Below, one piece after another: positions 6,299-9,623 of a stretch of DNA of 9,623 nucleotides. Both the position numbers and the translations under genes were made by a program. The notes beneath the pieces are model-generated. The model made no database searches. It was not told the DNA's origin and saw nothing but the letters and a program-made list of their open reading frames with translations. Source of the stretch: Opitutaceae bacterium (lineage in GTDB: Bacteria > Verrucomicrobiota > Verrucomicrobiia > Opitutales > Opitutaceae). The stretch is from positions 1-9,623 of the forward strand of contig JAIRTK010000097.1 in assembly GCA_031254955.1 (NCBI GenBank), read 5' to 3'. Numbering within the stretch: position 1 is the first letter of the stretch; every line of letters begins with the position of its first letter.

Positions 6299-7789
6299 AT
6301 GAGCACAACCAGCACTGAAAAACGCCAGACCACTCTCCAACAACTCGCGGAACACCCGCTCGACCTCCTCGTCATCGGCGGCGGCATCGTCGGCGCCGGC
6401 GTCGCGCGCGACGCCGCCATGCGCGGCCTGCGCACCGGCCTCGTGGACGCCCACGACTTCGCCGCCGGCACCAGCAGCCGCTCCAGCCGCCTGCTCCACG
6501 GCGGCCTGCGCTACCTCGAACAAGGCCGCGTCGGCCTCGTGCACGAATCCAGCGTGGAAAAAAAAGTCGTCCACGCCATCGCGCCCCACCTCGGGCAACC
6601 CCTCGGCTTCATCTTCCCCGTCTATAAAGTCAACGGACGCCCCATGTGGCAAATGCGCATCGGCGTAAAAATGTATGACCTCCTCTGCAACGGACGAAAC
6701 TTCAAACCCTCCCGCGGCTACACCAAGGAAGAAACCCTCGTCAAACTCCCGCAAATCAACACCGCCGGACTCCGCGGCTCCGTGCGCTACTACGACGCCC
6801 TCACCAGCGACGCCCGCCTCACCCTCGACACCCTCCGCTCCGCCGTGAAAAACGGCGCCCTCGTCTCCAACTACACCCGCTTCGCCGACGCCACGCGCGC
6901 CGCCGGCGCCTGGGCCTGCCAAATCGAAGACACCCTTGCCGGCCAAAAAATCACCGCCCGCGCCCGCGCCATCCTCAACGCCGCCGGCCCCTGGTCCGAG
7001 GCCATCCCCCACAGCGCCGTCAAACTCCGCCTCACCAAAGGCATCCACATCGTCGTCGACCGCAAACGCGTCACCGTCGCCGAAGACGAAGCCGTCACGA
7101 TGGTCGAAGGCAAACGCATCCTCTTTCTCATCCCCTGGGGCGAACGCCTCATCATCGGCACCACCGACACCGACTACGACGCCGACCCCGCCGACGTTGC
7201 CGTCGGCCTCGACGACATCGACTACGTCCTCCACACCGCCAACACCACCTTCCCCGCCGCCCGGCTCACCCGCGACGACATCATCTCCTCCTGGGCCGGC
7301 GTCCGCCCGCTCATCGCCAACCGCGACGGCACGCCCTCCGACACCTCCCGCGCCCACCAAATCAAAAACCCCGCCGAAGGCTGGTGGGACATCGCCGGAG
7401 GCAAACTCACCACCTACCGCCTCATGGCCGAGCAAGCCGTCACCAAAATCGCGAAATACCTCGGCGCCCCCGCCGTGCCCTGCCGCACCGCCAAGGAGCC
7501 GCTCCTGCCCCCCGCCGAAACCGCGCCCTACAGCGGCATCATTCCCCCGCCCGTCACCGCCGAAGCCGTCCGCCACTACGTCGGGCACGAATGGGCCGTC
7601 CACCTCGACGACGTGCTCATGCGCCGCTCCAGCTGGCACTTTTATCACGGCGACACCCCCGCCCGCGCCCCCGAAATCGCGCAATGGATGTCCGCCGCCG
7701 CCGGCTGGACGCCCGAACGCACCGCCGCCGAACTGGCCAATTACACCAAGGAAGCCGCCAAAACCTACCCATCCTCCAAAACCCCTTAA
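6299..7789 (+). CDS. glpD: FAD-dependent glycerol-3-phosphate dehydrogenase
   Basis: Oxidises sn-glycerol-3-phosphate to dihydroxyacetone phosphate, passing electrons through FAD to the quinone pool at the inner face of the cytoplasmic membrane. The 496-aa length fits aerobic GlpD. The FAD-binding Rossmann motif is LLVIGGGIVGAGVARDAA (23-40). The first family signature is GTSSRSSRLLHGGLRYLE (57-74) and the second is GGKLTTYR (367-374), with Leu where many homologues have Trp. The C-terminal domain includes EWAVHLDDVLMRRSSW. There is no transmembrane segment, as expected for a peripheral membrane enzyme. The start ATG at 6299 precedes the Rossmann motif by about 22 residues. It is last in the cassette, followed by hairpin repeats. 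The C-ending codon bias is extreme, which opens a long spurious frame on the other strand. Confidence 0.97.
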   Translation: MSTTSTEKRQTTLQQLAEHPLDLLVIGGGIVGAGVARDAAMRGLRTGLVDAHDFAAGTSSRSSRLLHGGLRYLEQGRVGLVHESSVEKKVVHAIAPHLGQPLGFIFPVYKVNGRPMWQMRIGVKMYDLLCNGRNFKPSRGYTKEETLVKLPQINTAGLRGSVRYYDALTSDARLTLDTLRSAVKNGALVSNYTRFADATRAAGAWACQIEDTLAGQKITARARAILNAAGPWSEAIPHSAVKLRLTKGIHIVVDRKRVTVAEDEAVTMVEGKRILFLIPWGERLIIGTTDTDYDADPADVAVGLDDIDYVLHTANTTFPAARLTRDDIISSWAGVRPLIANRDGTPSDTSRAHQIKNPAEGWWDIAGGKLTTYRLMAEQAVTKIAKYLGAPAVPCRTAKEPLLPPAETAPYSGIIPPPVTAEAVRHYVGHEWAVHLDDVLMRRSSWHFYHGDTPARAPEIAQWMSAAAGWTPERTAAELANYTKEAAKTYPSSKTP

Positions 7790-7822
7790 AACCCAGCCAA
7801 AGCCCTTCCGATGTATTTTATC

Positions 7823-7857
7823 GCCACCGCAAAAAACCTGGCGCGGCAGCGCCGGTA
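7823..7857. repeat. GGCGC hairpin element, copy 1
   Basis: A 35-bp element starting GCCACCGCAA and ending GCGCCGGTA, matching 7894-7928 except for a few bases in the middle. It contains GGCGC-GGCA-GCGCC, a tight stem that can extend by two pairs. Being about 50 nt after the glpD stop it might act as a transcript end or RNA-stabilising stem. Confidence 0.7.
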
Positions 7858-7893
7858 ATATCCATTGGGAAAGGGTATAAGGTTACGCGGACG

Positions 7894-7928
7894 GCCACCG
7901 CAAGAGGACTGGCGCGGCAGCGCCGGTA
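7894..7928. repeat. GGCGC hairpin element, copy 2
   Basis: Direct repeat of 7823-7857 with an offset of 71 bp. It shares GCCACCGCAA and the hairpin GGCGC-GGCA-GCGCC followed by CGGTA. Its last bases overlap the start of the inverted repeat at 7925, so the two elements are joined. Confidence 0.7.
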
Positions 7929-8030
7929 GGGAGGCCTCTCCGAGGCCTCCGCCGAGCGTGATGGACGGTTTTGGAATATCATAGGTAAATCGGAGCGTGC
8001 TCGCGGATGCCTCGGAGAGGCCTCCCTACC
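7925..8030. repeat. perfect 22-bp inverted repeat, dispersed palindromic element
   Basis: The arms at 7925-7946 and 8009-8030 are exact reverse complements over 22 bp (left arm begins GGTAGGGAGGCCTC). Pairing continues inward with a mismatch and a bulge (CTCCGC against GCGGAT). The 62-bp centre includes AATATCATA. It resembles a REP/MITE-type non-coding element; no terminal target duplication was recognised. Confidence 0.8.
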
Positions 8031-8080
8031 TTGGGCTGGTTGCGTTGGGTGGCCCCAAGGACTCCACCGCGCGACCTCGG

Positions 8081-8244
8081 TTATTAACCGATGTTACGCG
8101 TTGCCTCGTTCGTAGCGCAGACTTCCGAGTCTGCTTCATGCTTCATTCTACGCAAACGTTGCGTGCTCGGCAGATTGGGTTCCGAGCGAAGCGAGAAACC
8201 TGACAACCTGCGCTACGACGGCAACGCGCAACATCAATTATTAA
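8081..8244. repeat. large imperfect palindrome with nested stem
   Basis: The left arm 8081-8120 and right arm 8208-8244 are inverted copies (shared blocks GATGTT, CGCGTTGCC and TCGTAGCGCAG), differing by a 3-bp gap and a few substitutions. Immediately inside the left arm is the stem GCAGACT-TCCG-AGTCTGC (8117-8134). A second copy of the left half lies at 9333-9376, so this is a dispersed element and not a gene-specific structure. Confidence 0.75.
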
Positions 8245-8282
8245 AATGAATAACTTATTACCCAGAGCCTTCTCTATTTTAC

Positions 8283-8399
8283 CTTTGTTACCATCACTAC
8301 TCTCATCGCCATCATCGCCATCATTACCATCATTACTCCCATTACCATCGTTGCCATCATTACCATCGTTACCCTCATCGCCTTCGTTTCCTTTGTTTC
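8283..8399. repeat. 9-bp tandem repeat, thirteen units
   Basis: Thirteen nonamers in exact register, for example CATCATTAC, CATCGTTGC, CATCATCGC, CTTCGTTTC and CTTTGTTTC, with consensus near CATCRTTRC. The last units drift toward the TTYC type seen at 3675-3737, which suggests the two arrays are related. The minus strand has an open frame rich in Gly-Asn-Asp purely because of the period. Confidence 0.85.
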
Positions 8400-8489
8400 C
8401 TTCTGTTAAAAAATGAATTTCCAAAACCTCCCTTGAATGCCGCCCCCCTTAATCCTATCGCAAAATCTGTAAACCTTATCAGAATTTAT
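8400..8489. other. unassigned spacer
   Basis: AT-richer DNA between the 9-bp array and the hairpin-module mosaic. I see no gene, hairpin or promoter that I can support. Confidence 0.5.
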
Positions 8490-8663
8490 CCTCACGCGGA
8501 GACGCAAAGACGCGGAGAAAACCTTTTGAATAAAGAGACTTTCCTTGGCATCCCCGCTCCTCAGCGTAAAGATCATGGTTCATTTTTACCGTCCACGAAT
8601 TAATGGTTTATTTTTCATTAATCACAGAAAACGCAAAAAATCCAGATCCCCCCTCCCCCGCCG

Positions 8664-8711
8664 TTCCGCGTTTCCGCGTTTCCGCGCTTCCGTGATTCCG
8701 TGATTCATTCA
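8664..8711. repeat. 8-bp tandem repeat, TTCCGCGT type, copy 1
   Basis: Six octamers in register: TTCCGCGT, TTCCGCGT, TTCCGCGC, TTCCGTGA, TTCCGTGA and TTCATTCA. The last unit merges into the linker that precedes the ACAGATTAC palindrome. Confidence 0.8.
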
Positions 8712-8725
8712 AAGATTCGTTTTAC

Positions 8726-8818
8726 TGTCCACAGATTACACAGATTACACAGATTACACGGATTGCCACAGATTTCTCATTACCGACAATCCGTGTTAAT
8801 CCATGTGCTCTGTGGACA
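8726..8818. repeat. ACAGATTAC palindromic module, copy 1
   Basis: The outer arms TGTCCACAGA (8726-8735) and TCTGTGGACA (8809-8818) are exact inverted repeats. An inner pair, ACACGGATT (8756-8764) and AATCCGTGT (8788-8796), is also exact. The left side holds three ACAGATTAC nonamers (8731-8757) plus a variant. Confidence 0.85.
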
Positions 8819-8840
8819 ATTCAATGGTTCGTTTTTTCAT

Positions 8841-8952
8841 CGCGGAAACGCGGAAAGACTGAAGCGCTGAAAAAACAGAAACAGTCTTTCCCGTGTTTCC
8901 GCCGTTCCGCGATTCCGCACTTCCGCACTTCCGCGTTTCCGCGATTCATCCA
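8841..8952. repeat. CGCGGAAA hairpin with 8-bp repeat, copy 2 of the TTCCGCGT type
   Basis: CGCGGAAACGCGGAAAGACTG (8841-8861) pairs imperfectly with 8882-8902 (CAGTCTTTCC then TTTCCGC). The second arm runs on as seven octamers (8897-8952): TTCCGCCG, TTCCGCGA, TTCCGCAC, TTCCGCAC, TTCCGCGT, TTCCGCGA and TTCATCCA. Confidence 0.75.
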
Positions 8953-8961
8953 AGGGTTCGT

Positions 8962-9059
8962 TTTTTATTTCACACAAAGGCACGAAGGCACAAAGTGCCT
9001 GAAAGTGAACCATTAGCATTCATTCCCTTGTGCCTCCGTGCCTTTGTGTGAAATAAAAA
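8962..9059. repeat. long hairpin, AAAGGCACGAAGGCAC type
   Basis: The arms 8962-8995 and 9026-9059 pair at 32 of 34 positions, with T-rich and A-rich outer ends and CACAAAGGCACGAAGGCAC-type cores. The 30-bp loop contains GTGAACCAT, which is the linker sequence in reverse orientation. An RNA from either strand would fold strongly and end in a U-run, so this could act as a bidirectional terminator. Confidence 0.8.
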
Positions 9060-9069
9060 TTCACTTCAC

Positions 9070-9172
9070 TGTCCACAGATTACACAGATCACACAGATTG
9101 CACAGCTTACCACAAATTTCTCATTAACGACAATCCGTGTTAGCCCGTGTTAATCCATGTAATCTGTGGACA
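9070..9172. repeat. ACAGATTAC palindromic module, copy 2
   Basis: The outer arms TGTCCACAGATTACA (9070-9084) and TGTAATCTGTGGACA (9158-9172) are perfect 15-bp inverted repeats. The interior matches copy 1 (TTTCTCATTA, CGACAATCCGTGTTA), with an extra GCCCGTGTTA segment making it about 10 bp longer. Confidence 0.85.
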
Positions 9173-9332
9173 GTTCGCCGGCTCGCCCTTTCGGACGGCG
9201 TCTTTGCTCCCTGCGCGGGACCGCGAAGCGAGTTCACGCATTTGAAACCTCACCGTCATGCTTTCGCCCCAAGCGAAGCGCAAAGTCTTGGTGCGTCCGG
9301 CAGAGGTTGAGCACTTCTTATTATTCACTGAA
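9173..9332. other. gene-free spacer
   Basis: No supported gene or RNA. Short GCGAAGCG-containing inverted pieces echo the interior of 8081-8244 but do not align well enough to call a copy. Confidence 0.5.
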
Positions 9333-9376
9333 GTTACGCGCCGCCTCGGTCGTAGCACAGACTCCCAAGTCTGCTT
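9333..9376. repeat. second copy of the GCAGACT stem element
   Basis: Matches 8093-8136 at 38 of 44 positions, including GTTACGCG, TCGTAGC and AGTCTGCTT. The internal CAGACT/AGTCTG inverted repeat is kept although the loop differs (CCCA against TCCG). Keeping the stem while the loop changes fits a structure-based element. Confidence 0.7.
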
Positions 9377-9390
9377 ATCAGTTATTCACG

Positions 9391-9437
9391 CTCATCCACG
9401 TCCATCCATATCCATCCATATCCATCCAGCGTCCAGC
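9391..9437. repeat. short ATCCATCC-type tandem repeat
   Basis: Period about 10 bp: CATCCACGTC, CATCCATATC, CATCCATATC, CATCCAGCGT. It is pyrimidine-rich and G-poor on the plus strand, like the arrays ahead of the transporter and phosphatase genes. Confidence 0.65.
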
Positions 9438-9623
9438 CGTCTCCAATCGAACCTAATCGCATTTAAAACAAATTTTTCAAAATTCCCCGAGACCAAAAAC
9501 AAGAAAATATAAATAATTATTCATTTCTTCCGCTCGACGGCGCCCTCGTCCGGCTCCTTTCAAACTTGTAAATTCAATGTTATTTACCTTCCACAAAAAC
9601 CGCCTTTCAACGCGCCTTTCATT
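9438..9623 (+). promoter_or_regulatory. probable upstream region of a gene beyond the right edge
   Basis: No gene seen inside. It contains an AT-rich block (9504-9524) with TAAATAATTATTC, which also occurs upstream of the alpha-galactosidase gene. A G-poor, C/T-rich stretch then runs to the edge (5 G in the last 63 nt). Both resemble the leaders of the genes in this window, so a rightward gene probably starts just outside. No -35/-10 pair could be fixed. Confidence 0.35.

Larger units (their letters stand above)
7790..8090. other. gene-free DNA after glpD
   Basis: No supported gene. It contains two copies of a GGCGC hairpin element and one long inverted repeat, listed separately. Whatever ends the glpD transcript must lie here; the GGCGC hairpin at about 7839-7855 is the first strong stem but has no T-run. 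Confidence 0.6.
8490..9172. repeat. mosaic of palindromic modules joined by a common linker
   Basis: A chain of distinct repeat modules. One has the GCGGAGACGCAAAGACGCGG type (about 8490-8520). Two 8-bp arrays of TTCCGCGT type lie at 8664-8711 and 8897-8952. Two ACAGATTAC palindromes lie at 8726-8818 and 9070-9172, and one CACAAAGGCACGAAGGCAC hairpin at 8962-9059. Between modules a short linker recurs, close to ATTCAATGGTTCGTTTTTT, at about 8575, 8602, 8703, 8819 and 8944. All frames here are products of the repeats. There is no gene. Confidence 0.75.

Noticed and set aside
5441..7684. 747-codon open frame on the minus strand, rich in Gly, Ala, Val and Asp
   Set aside because: It lies antisense to the HAD and glpD genes, both with complete family motifs. 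Its composition is what C-ending codons give when read backwards, and it shows no recognisable domain.
7925..8030. Insertion sequence or MITE with its own transposase
   Set aside because: The inverted repeat is clear, but there is no coding sequence between the arms and no target duplication was found, so only a non-coding palindromic element is supported.
8143..8424. Small minus-strand frame encoding a Gly-Asn-Asp repeat peptide
   Set aside because: The repeat comes from the 9-bp DNA period, the rest runs through the palindromic element, and no ribosome site or homologous domain is visible.
8726..9172. CRISPR array
   Set aside because: Repeats are palindromic modules and short tandem units with no uniform repeat-spacer spacing, and no cas gene is present.
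7801..9512. Several other 60-96 codon frames on both strands in the right-hand region
   Set aside because: They all run through hairpins or tandem repeats, change character at module borders and have no family motif.
7801..9623. tRNA or other standard RNA gene
   Set aside because: I searched by eye for a cloverleaf, GTTCRA-type T-loop and CCA end and found none; the strong stems belong to repeated elements.

Overview
The window is GC-rich bacterial DNA with five convincing protein genes in the first 7.8 kb and about 1.8 kb of gene-free, repeat-rich DNA at the right end. My best guess for the source is a Verrucomicrobiota lineage, possibly Opitutales. This rests on overall style only: GC-rich coding, no Shine-Dalgarno at most starts, and intergenic DNA packed with short-period tandem repeats and palindromic modules. 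No rRNA or other marker gene is present to prove it.

Left part (33-2225, minus strand): a probably exported GH36 alpha-galactosidase with both catalytic aspartates and a signal-peptide-like N-terminus. It is divergent from the rest. The roughly 226 bp between it and the next gene hold an AT-rich stretch that probably contains promoter elements.

Middle part (2452-7789, plus strand): a SorC/DeoR-type sugar-phosphate-responsive regulator, an organophosphate:phosphate antiporter of the GlpT/UhpT type, a class IIA HAD (NagD/PGP-like) phosphatase, and FAD-dependent glycerol-3-phosphate dehydrogenase (glpD). Together they read as a glycerol-3-phosphate (G3P) cassette. The antiporter imports G3P in exchange for phosphate, GlpD oxidises it to dihydroxyacetone phosphate and feeds electrons to the quinone pool, and the phosphatase could hydrolyse excess G3P or a related phosphate ester. 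The regulator probably senses a phosphorylated sugar or triose. No glycerol kinase, facilitator or phosphodiesterase is in view. HAD and glpD are separated by only 12 nt and are surely co-transcribed. The two larger gaps (329 and 245 bp) contain tandem repeats with 9-, 7- and 13-bp periods.

Right part (7790-9623): no credible gene. It holds a duplicated GGCGC hairpin element just after glpD, a perfect 22-bp inverted repeat, a roughly 164-bp imperfect palindrome with a second partial copy 1.2 kb away, a 13-unit 9-bp tandem repeat, and a mosaic of hairpin modules joined by a recurring short linker. The right edge looks like the upstream region of another gene.

The most unusual general feature is that all five chosen start codons are preceded by a C/T-rich tract ending in C instead of a Shine-Dalgarno. 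For glpD the whole 12-nt spacer is pyrimidine, and the leader of the HAD gene has one G in 56 nt.
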